64,000 bases of DNA from Bdellovibrionales bacterium RIFOXYD12_FULL_39_22 (GCA_001770205.1 MEQL01000051.1:16984-80983); one strand, 5' to 3'. Shown: positions 27,754-37,545, counted from the first letter of the stretch. Program-made: numbers and translations. The notes: generated by a model not told the origin, from the sequence alone.

Positions 27754-28814
27754 ATTTTATACTTTAATAGATACTTACCAATGGCCTCTAAGGATAGTAC
27801 CTCATCAACTCCTCCTTTCTCAATGGCAACTTTTGGCATTCCAAAAACAACACAGGACTCTTCGCTTTGCGCCAAATTAAAAGAACCAGCATCTTTCATT
27901 TCTTTCATACCAGAAGCGCCATCATCTCCCATCCCGGTGAGAATAATTCCTACGGCGTTGGGGCCTAATGTTTGAGCGGCACTACGAAAAAGCACATCTA
28001 CTGACGGTTTATGACGATTAACTGGCACCCCGTCATTTATATTTACAAAATAGCGTGTACCACTACGATTGATAATAAGATGTTTGCCTCCCGGGGCCAA
28101 TAAAACTTGGCCAGATAAAATTGTGTCATCATTGGCCGCTTCTTTCACCATCAGATTAGATTCATTATTTAGACGATTGGCAAAAGAGGTAGTAAAACCT
28201 GGTGGCATATGCTGAACAACGACTATGCCTGGAAGATTGGTGGGTAAATCTTTAAGCAAATTGGCCAAGGCCACAGTTCCTCCCGTCGAGGCACCAATTA
28301 CAATTACCTTGTCAGTAGTTAAAAAATTAATACGTCCACTTTTTTGCCCGAGAACATTGTCCGTGCTATATTTTTTATCCACCTCAATCTTAGTAAGCTT
28401 AGGCCGCTTAACTTTAGAGACCACCGCTGTCTCCAGTTTTATTTTAATCTCTTCTCGTAAAGCGGCAATGGAGTCTTTTAACGCAGTAGTCGGTTTGGGG
28501 ACATAATCGACGGCCCCTAAATCTAGCGCCTTTAATGCCAAATCCGAATTGTGCTGAGTCAGTGAACTTATTACCACTACTGGCATGGGCCGCAAGCGCA
28601 TTAACTTTTCTAGAAATGTAAGGCCATCCATTTTAGGCATTTCCACATCTAAGGTAATAACATCGGGTTGATGCTGAACAATTTTATCTGCACCAATATG
28701 AGGATCCGAGGCAGTTGCTACTACTTCAAAATTATCCAGGCCATTAATTAAATCGGCCAAAACTGTCCGCACCATGGCGGAATCATCAATTATAACCACC
28801 TTATATTTTTTCAT
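27750..28814 (-). CDS. cheB: Chemotaxis methylesterase CheB
   Basis: 354 residues. The N-terminal receiver has D10/D11 and phospho-acceptor D56 (VITLDVEMPKMDG). The C-terminal methylesterase/deamidase domain has the Ser in VIGASTGGTVAL, the His in VVQHMPPGF and the Asp in GMGDDGASG. It removes methyl groups from chemoreceptors for adaptation, and phosphorylation by CheA activates it. It is the last gene of the nine-gene chemosensory operon and starts 15 nt after cheD. Confidence 0.97.
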   Translation of the reverse strand: MKKYKVVIIDDSAMVRTVLADLINGLDNFEVVATASDPHIGADKIVQHQPDVITLDVEMPKMDGLTFLEKLMRLRPMPVVVISSLTQHNSDLALKALDLGAVDYVPKPTTALKDSIAALREEIKIKLETAVVSKVKRPKLTKIEVDKKYSTDNVLGQKSGRINFLTTDKVIVIGASTGGTVALANLLKDLPTNLPGIVVVQHMPPGFTTSFANRLNNESNLMVKEAANDDTILSGQVLLAPGGKHLIINRSGTRYFVNINDGVPVNRHKPSVDVLFRSAAQTLGPNAVGIILTGMGDDGASGMKEMKDAGSFNLAQSEESCVVFGMPKVAIEKGGVDEVLSLEAIGKYLLKYKI

Positions 28815-28829
28815 AAAAAAATATCTCGC

Positions 28830-29492
28830 TTAAAAAAAAGTAATTTTGTCATCCGTTTTATCACTTTTTGGCTCCTCTTTTTTCTCAGCAGCTGGAGCGG
28901 CCGCAGGAGGAGTTGTCGGACGAATGGACTTATGATAACGGCCCTCTTCTTGTAAGATGGCCTGTTTTTTCATGGAATCTAATCTAAAAAGTTTGACATT
29001 CCCAGTGGCCGGTTCAAAATAGATTTTTCGCGCATGATCTTTTCCCACATCTTCACTAATAATTTTTATCTCCTCTAACGCCAAATATTTTCGGGCAAAT
29101 GCAATATTTTGAGCCCCAACTGCCACTGTTTTAAACTCCTCATCCAGGCCAGCAATCGATGCATTTTTAGTGAACATATTTGCTCCACCAAATATTTTGG
29201 CCACAAAACGCTCTCGCTTGGCCCCGGCACGTAAACACTCGTTAATCAAAATTTCCATGGAATTAATTCCATATTTGGCCTTGCCAAAAACTAATGAATC
29301 ATCCTGTAACACTGGCCCTGGCAACATATAGTGATTCATGCCTCCTACTTTTGCCAACGGATCCATAAGGCAAACGGCAATACAAGATCCAAGAGTGGTA
29401 GTAATGATCTCGTTACGATTTGAAACATAAAATTCGCCTTGCCCAATAAGTGCGACCTCTACTTTAAATTTAGCATCAAAAATTTTTCTCAT
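28830..29492 (-). CDS. cheD: Chemoreceptor glutamine deamidase CheD
   Basis: 220 residues. The CheD core is clear, with the catalytic Cys and His in TTLGSCIAVCLMDPLAKVGGMNHYMLP, then FGGANMF and the phosphatase-interaction-type region. After about residue 180 there is an Ala/Pro/Lys-rich tail (TTPPAAAPAAEKKEEPKSD) beyond the usual length. The gene overlaps cheR by 4 nt (ATGA), with GAGG upstream. CheC, its common partner, is not in the window. Confidence 0.95.
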   Translation of the reverse strand: MRKIFDAKFKVEVALIGQGEFYVSNRNEIITTTLGSCIAVCLMDPLAKVGGMNHYMLPGPVLQDDSLVFGKAKYGINSMEILINECLRAGAKRERFVAKIFGGANMFTKNASIAGLDEEFKTVAVGAQNIAFARKYLALEEIKIISEDVGKDHARKIYFEPATGNVKLFRLDSMKKQAILQEEGRYHKSIRPTTPPAAAPAAEKKEEPKSDKTDDKITFF

Positions 29493-30340
29493 TTTTGTTC
29501 GCCTCTACTTCCCAATACTTTTGAATAAACAGTATTTTTCATCGGTGCAAAAAGATTTGTGTATGCAAAAAGATTCTCACTATGTCCAATTACTAAAAAA
29601 CCACTATCTTCTAAATTTTGATGAAACATTTCCATAATATGTTTTTTGGTACTCTCATCAAAATAGATCATTACATTGCGACAAAAAATTATGTCCAATC
29701 TATTTTTTAAAGGATAACGACTATCCAATAAATTAATTCGCTTAAAGGTGACCAGTCGGCGCACCTCATCTTTAACCTGCATTATCCCCTCAGAAGGTGT
29801 CTGAAAATATTTGTCTGATAAACTTTTTGGAACCTTCTTTAAAATATCTTCTCGCCTATACTGCCCAGTCTGCGCTTTTTTTAATACATCAGTATTTATG
29901 TCGGAGGCCAAAATTTTTATATCAACCCCTCGCATCCCCTTAAAATACTCTAACGCCGAAATGGCGATAGAATAAGGTTCTTCCCCTGAAGAACAGGCCG
30001 AACTCCAAATTCGCAGACTGTTTTTTTTACCACTTTTAATTTTTTCCTCGATGGATGGAAAGGCCTTGTTGGCCAAAAAGTCAAAATGCTGCGTTTCGCG
30101 AAAAAAATAGGTCTCGTTGGTGGTTATCTTGTTAATAAATTTATCCAACTCAGCTCCAGCATTATCTGATTTTTCCAAATAATTAATATAGTCTGAGAAA
30201 GATTCCAATTTTAAATCTCGTAACCTGGCCGACAAACGGGATATAACCAGAGTTCTTTTATGCTCTTGCAATTTTATTCCCAGAAGCTTCAGCGTCATAT
30301 CCTGGAAAACTTTAAATTCTCTATCGGTTATTTCTGTCAT
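29489..30340 (-). CDS. cheR: Chemotaxis methyltransferase CheR
   Basis: 283 residues. The N-terminal helical domain is followed by the SAM-dependent domain: FRETQHFDFL, RIWSSACSSGEEPYSIAI, ILASDINTDVL, and DIIFCRNVMIYFD. It methylates glutamates of chemoreceptors. The C-terminal residues look like the normal end of the family. It lies 23 nt downstream of cheW and overlaps cheD by 4 nt. Confidence 0.97.
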   Translation of the reverse strand: MTEITDREFKVFQDMTLKLLGIKLQEHKRTLVISRLSARLRDLKLESFSDYINYLEKSDNAGAELDKFINKITTNETYFFRETQHFDFLANKAFPSIEEKIKSGKKNSLRIWSSACSSGEEPYSIAISALEYFKGMRGVDIKILASDINTDVLKKAQTGQYRREDILKKVPKSLSDKYFQTPSEGIMQVKDEVRRLVTFKRINLLDSRYPLKNRLDIIFCRNVMIYFDESTKKHIMEMFHQNLEDSGFLVIGHSENLFAYTNLFAPMKNTVYSKVLGSRGEQK

Positions 30341-30363
30341 AATAAATTTCGGCCACTATTTTG

Positions 30364-30885
30364 CTAAGCATCATGTTTGAAAATTTTATCTATATCTAAA
30401 ATAATTATAAATTTTTCTCCAACCTTACCTACTCCATTTAAAAACTGGGTATCAATATTCATGGCCATTTCTGGCGTTTCTTGAATGGCCGCCTGCTCAA
30501 TAGTCAACACATCACTTATTTTATCAACGATCATACCGATGGTTTTCTCGTGCGTTTTAAAAATGATTATGACTGAGGACTTATTATACTCTACCTCTGG
30601 CATACCAAACTTAATTCGCGGGTCCATAATAGGAATAACGTTACCGCGCAAATTTAAAATCCCTTTAACGTAATGTGGCGTATTAGGCAGTGAAGTCAAA
30701 GTTCGATAGGCGGTAATCTCCTGCACTTGCTTGATCTCTATCCCATACTCTTCTTGCCCAATGGCAAAGGTTACGTACTGATTACCACCCGAGGTAGAAG
30801 AATTTAACAGATTCATTAACGCTTCTTTAATATCTGCTTTTTTCTGTTTTACCTGTTCTTTTTTTTCTCCCAGTTCTTCGCTCAT
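30364..30885 (-). CDS. cheW: Chemotaxis coupling protein CheW
   Basis: 173 residues. A charged N-terminal extension of about 35 residues (EKKEQVKQKKADIKEALMNL) precedes a standard CheW domain with FAIGQEEYGIEI, ILNLRGNVIPIMDPR and MIVDKISDVL. It links the chemoreceptor to the CheA kinase at the inner membrane. AGGAG precedes the ATG. It starts 37 nt after cheA. Confidence 0.96.
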   Translation of the reverse strand: MSEELGEKKEQVKQKKADIKEALMNLLNSSTSGGNQYVTFAIGQEEYGIEIKQVQEITAYRTLTSLPNTPHYVKGILNLRGNVIPIMDPRIKFGMPEVEYNKSSVIIIFKTHEKTIGMIVDKISDVLTIEQAAIQETPEMAMNIDTQFLNGVGKVGEKFIIILDIDKIFKHDA

Positions 30886-30922
30886 TATTTTTCTCCTTTA
30901 TTTGCCAGTTATCTATAATTAT

Positions 30923-33109
30923 TTAGCGCCCTTTATCGCTGCTGTGGAAAACTAAAACGCTATCACTACTTTGACTATTTTTAAAAAGGGCAACCATCTC
31001 AGATGGATCTATGATCGCGGCAATTCGCCCATTACCCAAAATAGTGGCCCCTGAAAGGCCTGCGGTTTTTTCATAGTTTTCTTCCAAACTTTTTAAAACA
31101 ACTTGCTGTTGTCCAATAATTTCATCAACCAGCAACGAATATTTTTTGTGATCTACATCAATATTTAAAATTAATCCATTGGTAGGATCTTTTTCTGCCC
31201 CGGCCACTAGCAAAATATCTCCTAATCGGATGAGAGAGTTAGGCTTCCCTCGCACATTAACAAACTCTCCCTTGCCTTCGATGGTTCTAATTTGCTCGCG
31301 TCTGGGCCGAAAAATTTCATTCACCGCTAAAAGTGGAATAATAAATATTTCATTGCCAACTCTAAAAAGTAATCCATCAATAATTGCTAATGTCAGAGGT
31401 AATCTAATTACAAAAGAAGTACCAACTCCTCGCTCCGTATGAATATCGATCGAACCTCGCAACTCAGAGATGGCACGTTTTACGACATCCATTCCCACCC
31501 CACGGCCAGAAACATCGGTAACTACTTTGGCAGTAGAAAATCCTGGACGAAAAATCATCTGGTAAATCTGATCGTCAGTAACTGCTTCGTTTTTTTCAAT
31601 CAACCCTTTTTCTATGGCCTTTTGCAAAATTGCCTCTCGATCAAGTCCTTTGCCATCGTCCGAGATCTCGATAAAAATCCCTCCCTCTTTTTGATAGGCC
31701 TTTAAATGGACAATCGCTTCTGCGGCCTTACCTAGACGAGTGCGCTCTTCTGGCATTTCAATGCCATGATCAATACTATTGCGGACTAGATGCTTAAGAG
31801 GATTGTTAATCTGTTCAATAATATTTTTATCCAATTCCGTTTCCTGTCCCGTTAAAACTAAGCGAATATTTTTCCCTTGTTTTTTAGAGAGATCACGAAC
31901 CATGCGATGGAATTGGGAAAAAACAGAATCCACAGGTACCATGCGCGTATTCATGGCACGATCTTGCAAATCATTAACGATGCGTGAAGTCTCTTCGCAC
32001 TGCGAAACCATAAGTCTGCGCAAAGTACTATCGGAAATATCTTGCGCCAGAGTGCGTAATCTTGATTCATTAATTATTAGCTCTCCAATTAAATTAACTA
32101 GGGAGTCTAATTTTTCAATATCCACCCTTACGGTGGTTGGAATATTTTTTCGCGCATTTTCCTGATCGGCCAAGGCCTTCTGAACATCTTCTTCACTAAC
32201 TTTATTTTTAGCAATTAAAATATCACCCATGCGCTGCTGAGTTTCTGCCACTGCCGCAACTGTTTCTTCATCGACCTTTCCTCGGGCAATTAAAATATCT
32301 CCAATACGTTTTTCTGAAATTAATTTTTCATGTCCGGCCTCGGTATAACGGCCAGAAACATCAAAAATTTTGATATCACTTCGCCCTTTTACAAAAACAA
32401 ATACGGCCATCAACTGCTCTTCACTAACGGTTGTTTTTAAAATTATCTCCCAAGAAAGATACAATTTTTCAAAATCAAAACGATCTACTTCCGGAATCAT
32501 GTCTGTATTACAGGAAATATTAATAATTTCGCCTTGTGCCTTCAGCTCTTGGATAAGATATAAAGGATCTGTTCCGGTGGTAAAAAGTTCTGGATCTAGG
32601 CGCAAAATAAGCTGGAAATATTTGGCCGGTTTGGGATTGCTAGAAGTAGACACTGAAGGCAGCGGCACAGCAACGGCAGACGTGGCAGTTACCATTCCCG
32701 TGCCTGACTGCAAACGTGTCACGGCATTTGCCGCTTCTGAACCAATTTTATCTGGCACATCTTTTTGATTAGTGATTAGATACGTTAAATCATTTTTTAT
32801 ATCACTCGTGGCCGCAAACATTAGATTAATCGTTTCGCTATTTAGTGGAGTCTTTTTGGATTTTATCAACTCTAAAGCAGATTCCAGGGAGTGGACAAAT
32901 TTGGTCATATTATTGTACCCCAAAGTGGCCGTACTGGCCTTCAGAGAGTGAATAATTCGAAAAATATCTCCAATTATGGGATAGAGCATATCTAGATCTT
33001 GAGAGGAATCCAAAAATTCAAAGTTTTTATCCAAGGCCGCAATAAATTCCTGCGCCTCTTCTGCGAAAACTCTTATTAGCCTCTCGTTGTAATCGTTCTG
33101 ATCACTCAT
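30923..33109 (-). CDS. cheA: Chemotaxis histidine kinase CheA
   Basis: 728 residues from the ATG at 33109, which follows GAGGA; the ATG 18 nt earlier lies inside the MCP gene. Domains: Hpt (residues 1 to about 110, phospho-acceptor H54 in IIHSLKAS), a linker, a CheY-binding-like segment (about 160-250), two tandem copies of an R(I/M)GDILIA motif (about 260-315), dimerisation and ATPase domains (NPLKHLVRNSIDHGIE, DVSGRGVGMDVV) and a C-terminal CheW-like domain. The duplicated motif resembles the N-terminal segment of type II secretion ATPases. The stop-to-start distance from the MCP gene is one base. Confidence 0.97.
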   Translation of the reverse strand: MSDQNDYNERLIRVFAEEAQEFIAALDKNFEFLDSSQDLDMLYPIIGDIFRIIHSLKASTATLGYNNMTKFVHSLESALELIKSKKTPLNSETINLMFAATSDIKNDLTYLITNQKDVPDKIGSEAANAVTRLQSGTGMVTATSAVAVPLPSVSTSSNPKPAKYFQLILRLDPELFTTGTDPLYLIQELKAQGEIINISCNTDMIPEVDRFDFEKLYLSWEIILKTTVSEEQLMAVFVFVKGRSDIKIFDVSGRYTEAGHEKLISEKRIGDILIARGKVDEETVAAVAETQQRMGDILIAKNKVSEEDVQKALADQENARKNIPTTVRVDIEKLDSLVNLIGELIINESRLRTLAQDISDSTLRRLMVSQCEETSRIVNDLQDRAMNTRMVPVDSVFSQFHRMVRDLSKKQGKNIRLVLTGQETELDKNIIEQINNPLKHLVRNSIDHGIEMPEERTRLGKAAEAIVHLKAYQKEGGIFIEISDDGKGLDREAILQKAIEKGLIEKNEAVTDDQIYQMIFRPGFSTAKVVTDVSGRGVGMDVVKRAISELRGSIDIHTERGVGTSFVIRLPLTLAIIDGLLFRVGNEIFIIPLLAVNEIFRPRREQIRTIEGKGEFVNVRGKPNSLIRLGDILLVAGAEKDPTNGLILNIDVDHKKYSLLVDEIIGQQQVVLKSLEENYEKTAGLSGATILGNGRIAAIIDPSEMVALFKNSQSSDSVLVFHSSDKGR

Positions 33110-33110
33110 T

Positions 33111-34787
33111 TTAAAAATCCTCACCATTATCTAAAGATCCAGCACTACTTTGTGCTAAAATTGACTCCACTACATCCTCGCCACCACTTGAAGCTTTCTT
33201 GACGGCCTTGGAGGAAGCGGCCGGGGCAGGTACTGCCGCTTCTGTTTTTTTCGGCGCACTACTTAAAACTTCGGCCTTCACCACTACTTCCTCTTTTTTT
33301 CTTACCTCAACATGTGACACCTTCTTTTCTTTGGTAGGCGTGGAAACTGAGGCCTTGCTCTTTTGACGTCCACCATTTTCATCTGCCAATTGCGTTGTAA
33401 CTAGAATTTTCATCTGCCGCGCATCGGTGCTTAAATTTTCCGAAGAGGCAGAAATCTCTTCTACTAGTGAGGAGTTTTGCTGCGTAACAGAATCAAGCTC
33501 CATTACTGCTTTATTGATTTGCTCAATTCCGGCATATTGTTCTTTTGAGGCCGCAGAAATTTCTCCCATAATGTCGGAAACTTGTTGAATGCTAGAAGTT
33601 ATCTCTTTTAGCTTATTGGCATTATCCGTAACGAGCACTGCTCCTCGCTTTACTTTATCCAAACTATTATCAATCAAACTTTTTATATCTTTGGCGGCCT
33701 CCGATGAACGCTGTGCCAAATCACGTACCTCAATGGCCACCACGGCAAAGCCCTTGCCCTGTTCTCCGGCCTTGGCCGCTTCAATTGCCGCATTAATCGC
33801 TAAAATATTAGTTTGAAAGGAGATCTCTTCTACTAAATTTACAATTTCTGCTATCTTACCACTACTAGAAGCAATCTCACTCATGGCCTGCTGAACATTG
33901 GTAGAAAGCACATTACCATCATTGGCCACAAGTACTGCTTGTGAAGAGAGTTGACTAGCACGCTGAGCATTATCTGTTGTCTGTTTTACAGTAGAAGTAA
34001 TCTCCTCTAAGGTGGAGGCCGTCTCCTCTAGTGATGAGGCCTGCTCTTGGGTTCGTGATGATAACTCTTGATTGCCTGAGGCAATTTGTGCGGAAGTGTT
34101 TGTAATACTTTCCACCGAAGTCAAAAAAAGCTGGCCGACTTTTTTGACGGAAGAGTTCAAAAAGAAACTTAGTGCCATGGCAATAGCAAAAACCATAAAT
34201 CCAAGGGTGATAATTAGCGTAATTACCTTTTCTTGCTCTTGCACTTTGGCCGTATATATCTCAATTTCTCCTTCTAATGTCTGGACAATTTTCTCTGATT
34301 TGCCTAAATATGAAGAATAAAATCCATCTATTTTTTCATCCAAAGCAGCAAAAACTGTATTATCAGCATGTCCTACAATGGCCGCCCGCAGCTCTTGCTC
34401 AATCGTTTGCGCCAAGGAGTGAATTAGTTCCTTTAGTTGCGCAATTTCTTGTTTTTGTGCCATCTCAAATTTTAATTTATCTATTTCTTCTTCCGCTACC
34501 GTAATTCTTTTTTTAATATCTAAAAAATCTACATCTGTCTCCTCCCATACTTTTTCTTTCTCTTTTTTTACAATTACATCCATCGCAAGCAAAGTCAGTT
34601 CCCGGCCAATTTTTTCTAAATTTTTTAAAACAAAAATTTCATTTTGATGTTCCATCTGGACATGAAATGCTTCAATTAAACGATCAATTGACATTATGCT
34701 AATTCCCATCACCACCACAAAAATAAAAATCATAACAAGAAAAGCGGCATTGATTTTACCGCCAACTTTCATCTTACCTACGTTCAT
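33111..34787 (-). CDS. Methyl-accepting chemotaxis protein
   Basis: 558 residues. TM1 is at about 11-33 and TM2 at about 190-212, enclosing a helical periplasmic domain of about 155 residues (four-helix-bundle type) with no recognised ligand site. The cytoplasmic signalling tip EISFQTNILAINAAIEAAKAGEQGKGFAVVA is intact. A linker rich in Lys, Ala and Val (about 450-540) ends in SLDNGEDF, which may be a flexible arm. There is no separate HAMP recognisable with confidence. AGGAG precedes the ATG. Its position between cheY and cheA suggests it is the operon's own receptor. Confidence 0.96.
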   Translation of the reverse strand: MNVGKMKVGGKINAAFLVMIFIFVVVMGISIMSIDRLIEAFHVQMEHQNEIFVLKNLEKIGRELTLLAMDVIVKKEKEKVWEETDVDFLDIKKRITVAEEEIDKLKFEMAQKQEIAQLKELIHSLAQTIEQELRAAIVGHADNTVFAALDEKIDGFYSSYLGKSEKIVQTLEGEIEIYTAKVQEQEKVITLIITLGFMVFAIAMALSFFLNSSVKKVGQLFLTSVESITNTSAQIASGNQELSSRTQEQASSLEETASTLEEITSTVKQTTDNAQRASQLSSQAVLVANDGNVLSTNVQQAMSEIASSSGKIAEIVNLVEEISFQTNILAINAAIEAAKAGEQGKGFAVVAIEVRDLAQRSSEAAKDIKSLIDNSLDKVKRGAVLVTDNANKLKEITSSIQQVSDIMGEISAASKEQYAGIEQINKAVMELDSVTQQNSSLVEEISASSENLSTDARQMKILVTTQLADENGGRQKSKASVSTPTKEKKVSHVEVRKKEEVVVKAEVLSSAPKKTEAAVPAPAASSKAVKKASSGGEDVVESILAQSSAGSLDNGEDF

Positions 34788-34843
34788 AGAATCATCTCCT
34801 AATTTTCATTTCATTACATGCATTTCCTCTAAATATCGCAAAA

Positions 34844-35236
34844 CTACTTTTTTAAAAATTTTAAAATTATTTTGGCAATCTCTTCTGGATCAAGTGGCTT
34901 GGTGATCCACCCTGCCGCCCCTAGATTTTTCCCTTGCATCTTAACATTAAAATCAGTCTCGGTAGTCAAAACTAAAATGGGAATATATTTGGTTGCCGGA
35001 TTGCTTTTTAGTTTAGCAATAAGCTCAATCCCGTTCATATTTGGCATATTAATATCGGTGATAATCACATCGGGAATAATATTTGCTTCCACCGAATTGA
35101 TTATCTGATTTAGGCCATCTAATCCATCACTAGCGATAATAACATCGGCCTTTAAAATAGTTGCCGTCTCTTCAAAAATCATTCGATTCATTTTAGAATC
35201 ATCAATTCCTGCAAAGGTTATTTTTTTTGTACTCAT
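34844..35236 (-). CDS. CheY-like response regulator
   Basis: 130 residues, a single receiver domain. Acidic residues D12/D13, phospho-acceptor D61 (IITDINMPNMNG), the switch Thr (VLTTETD) and Lys (WITKPLD) are all present. In this operon it is the likely output of CheA to the flagellar motor or another target. It overlaps the Hpt-STAS gene by 4 nt, with a GAGGGG ribosome site, and lies 57 nt upstream of the MCP gene. Confidence 0.94.
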   Translation of the reverse strand: MSTKKITFAGIDDSKMNRMIFEETATILKADVIIASDGLDGLNQIINSVEANIIPDVIITDINMPNMNGIELIAKLKSNPATKYIPILVLTTETDFNVKMQGKNLGAAGWITKPLDPEEIAKIILKFLKK

Positions 35237-36042
35237 AATAGTCGCCCCTCAACTCCTAGTTCACGCAAAACCGTTAAAACGCTCTCTGTTTGACAAGAAA
35301 TTCTAACGCTATATTGTGTAGATTTTTTTAAAGCGAGTAACCATTGAATCCCCGCGGTATCAATACTCTCCATTTTTAAAACCATATTATACTTACCACT
35401 CTCTTCTAACGTAATTTTATCCATAACCGCTTTCAATCTAGATATGACTAAATCGTCAACCACCTCCAGCACCGCACCAACCTCTTCGGTAATGGCAATT
35501 TTTTTCATTTCCACAATCATCTCTTTAACCTTTTGCTCATTACTTTTGTCTATCTCCAAATGCTCGGCGATCTCATTATTGATAGCTTTAGCTGCATCTG
35601 TCTTTGCAAGTATTTCGATATTGTCGCGCGAAATTTCTGTCGAAGCCGAGTGGACTACCTCTACACCTGTGCCCAGAATAGAAGAAATTCTGGCCGCAAC
35701 ATCTGCAACATCCGGCATGAAGGCCAAATCTTTCCCCAATCCTTCAAGCCATGATTCCAGTGTAGTATGAACATCCAAAAATAGATCAATATGCTCACTA
35801 GATAGTTGTAACTTTTTTTCTCGCAAAAGATTTATGACATCTTCCACTTTGTGAACAAAATTACCTAATGAGTCAAGGCCCACCATTTTGGAAGACCCTT
35901 TAATATTGTGGGCATAACGAAAAAGTTCATCAAAATCAGTCGGCACTGGATTTTGCTCTAGACGCAAACAAACTGCCTCCCACTTAGGAAACATCTCCAA
36001 TACTTCCTCAAAGAAAAAATTTAGCATTTCATTATCGGCCAT
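35233..36042 (-). CDS. Hpt domain fused to a STAS-like domain
   Basis: 269 residues. The N-terminal part is a histidine phosphotransfer domain like the first domain of CheA, with H45 in YAHNIKGSSKMVG. The last 80 residues resemble a STAS (anti-anti-sigma) domain, MVLKMESIDTAGIQWLLALKK, with Thr in the position usually phosphorylated. No kinase domain is present. Its place between the HD-GYP-like gene and cheY suggests a phosphorelay accessory protein of this chemosensory system. GAGGAAG precedes the ATG. The pairing of Hpt and STAS is unusual to me. Confidence 0.8.
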   Translation of the reverse strand: MADNEMLNFFFEEVLEMFPKWEAVCLRLEQNPVPTDFDELFRYAHNIKGSSKMVGLDSLGNFVHKVEDVINLLREKKLQLSSEHIDLFLDVHTTLESWLEGLGKDLAFMPDVADVAARISSILGTGVEVVHSASTEISRDNIEILAKTDAAKAINNEIAEHLEIDKSNEQKVKEMIVEMKKIAITEEVGAVLEVVDDLVISRLKAVMDKITLEESGKYNMVLKMESIDTAGIQWLLALKKSTQYSVRISCQTESVLTVLRELGVEGRLL

Positions 36043-36058
36043 GACTTCCTCTTTTAAG

Positions 36059-37396
36059 CTAAACTTTAGCTAAAACATCTAGCAGTCCCTGCAATGGGGC
36101 CCTAAAATTTCCTTTCCCATACTTTTTAGAAAAATCATTTTTTATTTTAGTCAAAAACTCCGCATTCAATTCCTGACAGCAAACTCTGTTTACAAAATCC
36201 TCGGCCACTATAAAGATACAGCCTATTTGCAATACGGCCGTCGGCCCTAGTCCTCGCGGAAAACCTCTTCCGTCAGGCCGTTCGTGATGAGATAAAATTA
36301 TCGAACTAACATCTGGGAGCAAATCTTTTATTTTCGTTGCTAAATTAGCAGCAACAATTGGATGTTTTTTAATCTTCTCTTTTGTTTTCCAATCCAACGG
36401 AGAATTTTTTTCATCATTTAAATCTTCTACTCGCGCCAACTCCTCACTATCTAGCGCAATGTCATGCAAAATAGCGGCAATACTTAGTTGTTGCAGTGTT
36501 GTCTTTGAATCACAGCGCATCTTATTGGCAATAAGGCCCGAAATATAAGAGATCATCAGGCAGTGGCCATAGAGATAACCCTTCTCTTTCATCATACTCA
36601 TAACAGTATCTTTGAGCGCCGGGGCCTTATTGATAGTACGAATAGAGGTGGTAGAAACTTCATTTAACACGGCCACCGTACTTTGTTCCACATTTAAATG
36701 GCGAATCAGATCATGCACTACTGCAATATCTTTTTCTGAAACATCAATCTCTTCACTATTGGCCTTCGCATCATCACGGGCCACCGCAACTGAAGAACGT
36801 AAGGTAGTGTAGACAAAACTAGAAAAAGTGGCGAAATCACCTTCTTGCACAAAAAGATATTTTATTCCCTTGCCCTTATACTTTTCGATAATTTCCTGAG
36901 AGTACATCTCATCTTTATTTATGATTTTAATCACTTTGTTGTCAGATAATTTAATAAAAACATCACAAGGAAGTGAATTAAATTTTTTAAAACGCTCTAT
37001 ACTCACCCGTACATATTTACCAATCTCTTTTTCTTCTTTTTTGGCCAGAGTGTCCTTAATGGCCTCTATCAAATCTTCTGCTGGCGCCGAAGCAGGAATA
37101 TAACGATTAAGCGGATTGAGCAGATAAAAATCTTTGTCACATACCTCTTCATCGGATTTACTGGTGTACCATACAAAAACTACTTCCGAGCCAAGCTTCT
37201 CTTGAATTGATTTAAAAATTACTGCTCCATTTCCATCTTTAAAAACAAATTCTGAAATTACTACATCGGGTATATTCCTTTGCAATACTTCCAAGGTCTC
37301 CGACACTGAAGAAGTTCTTATCACCTCAATAGCTGGATCAAGTTGAAGTTTATTAATATCTACTGCAATTCCCGCTAGCAATACCTTCATTTTCAT
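36059..37396 (-). CDS. HD-GYP-like protein with a degenerate receiver domain
   Basis: 445 residues. The first 110 residues look like a receiver domain without the phospho-acceptor (VVISEFVFKDGNG). A middle domain (about 125-190, LPCDVFIKLSDNKVIKIINK) is shared with the paralogue at 44278-45615. The C-terminal HD-GYP-like domain keeps YGHCLMISYI, ILHDIALDSEEL, KKHPIVAANL and SHHERPDGRGFPRG, with GYP changed to GFP. It may hydrolyse c-di-GMP. It is the first gene of the chemosensory operon. The start is ATG 37396; a TTG one codon earlier is possible. Confidence 0.82.
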   Translation of the reverse strand: MKMKVLLAGIAVDINKLQLDPAIEVIRTSSVSETLEVLQRNIPDVVISEFVFKDGNGAVIFKSIQEKLGSEVVFVWYTSKSDEEVCDKDFYLLNPLNRYIPASAPAEDLIEAIKDTLAKKEEKEIGKYVRVSIERFKKFNSLPCDVFIKLSDNKVIKIINKDEMYSQEIIEKYKGKGIKYLFVQEGDFATFSSFVYTTLRSSVAVARDDAKANSEEIDVSEKDIAVVHDLIRHLNVEQSTVAVLNEVSTTSIRTINKAPALKDTVMSMMKEKGYLYGHCLMISYISGLIANKMRCDSKTTLQQLSIAAILHDIALDSEELARVEDLNDEKNSPLDWKTKEKIKKHPIVAANLATKIKDLLPDVSSIILSHHERPDGRGFPRGLGPTAVLQIGCIFIVAEDFVNRVCCQELNAEFLTKIKNDFSKKYGKGNFRAPLQGLLDVLAKV

Positions 37397-37510
37397 CAAG
37401 TGAACCCTTGCAATAAGTTTATATAACTATCTGCACTATATTAATTTTACACGAGAGGTATCGGTGGAAGAAAGATAAATAATTACAAAACGATAAAAAT
37501 AATATCATAA

Positions 37511-37545
37511 TTTAGTATAGGTATTTTTATACCTCTTTTACTAAA
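37511..37545. terminator. Interrupted palindrome between rubredoxin and the chemosensory operon
   Basis: AGGTAT-TTTT-ATACCT (37519-37534) is flanked by TTTAGTA and TACTAAA, giving a 6-bp plus 7-bp stem. It lies about 100 nt after the rubredoxin stop and 115 nt before the next operon. It could be a terminator or an operator. Confidence 0.4.
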
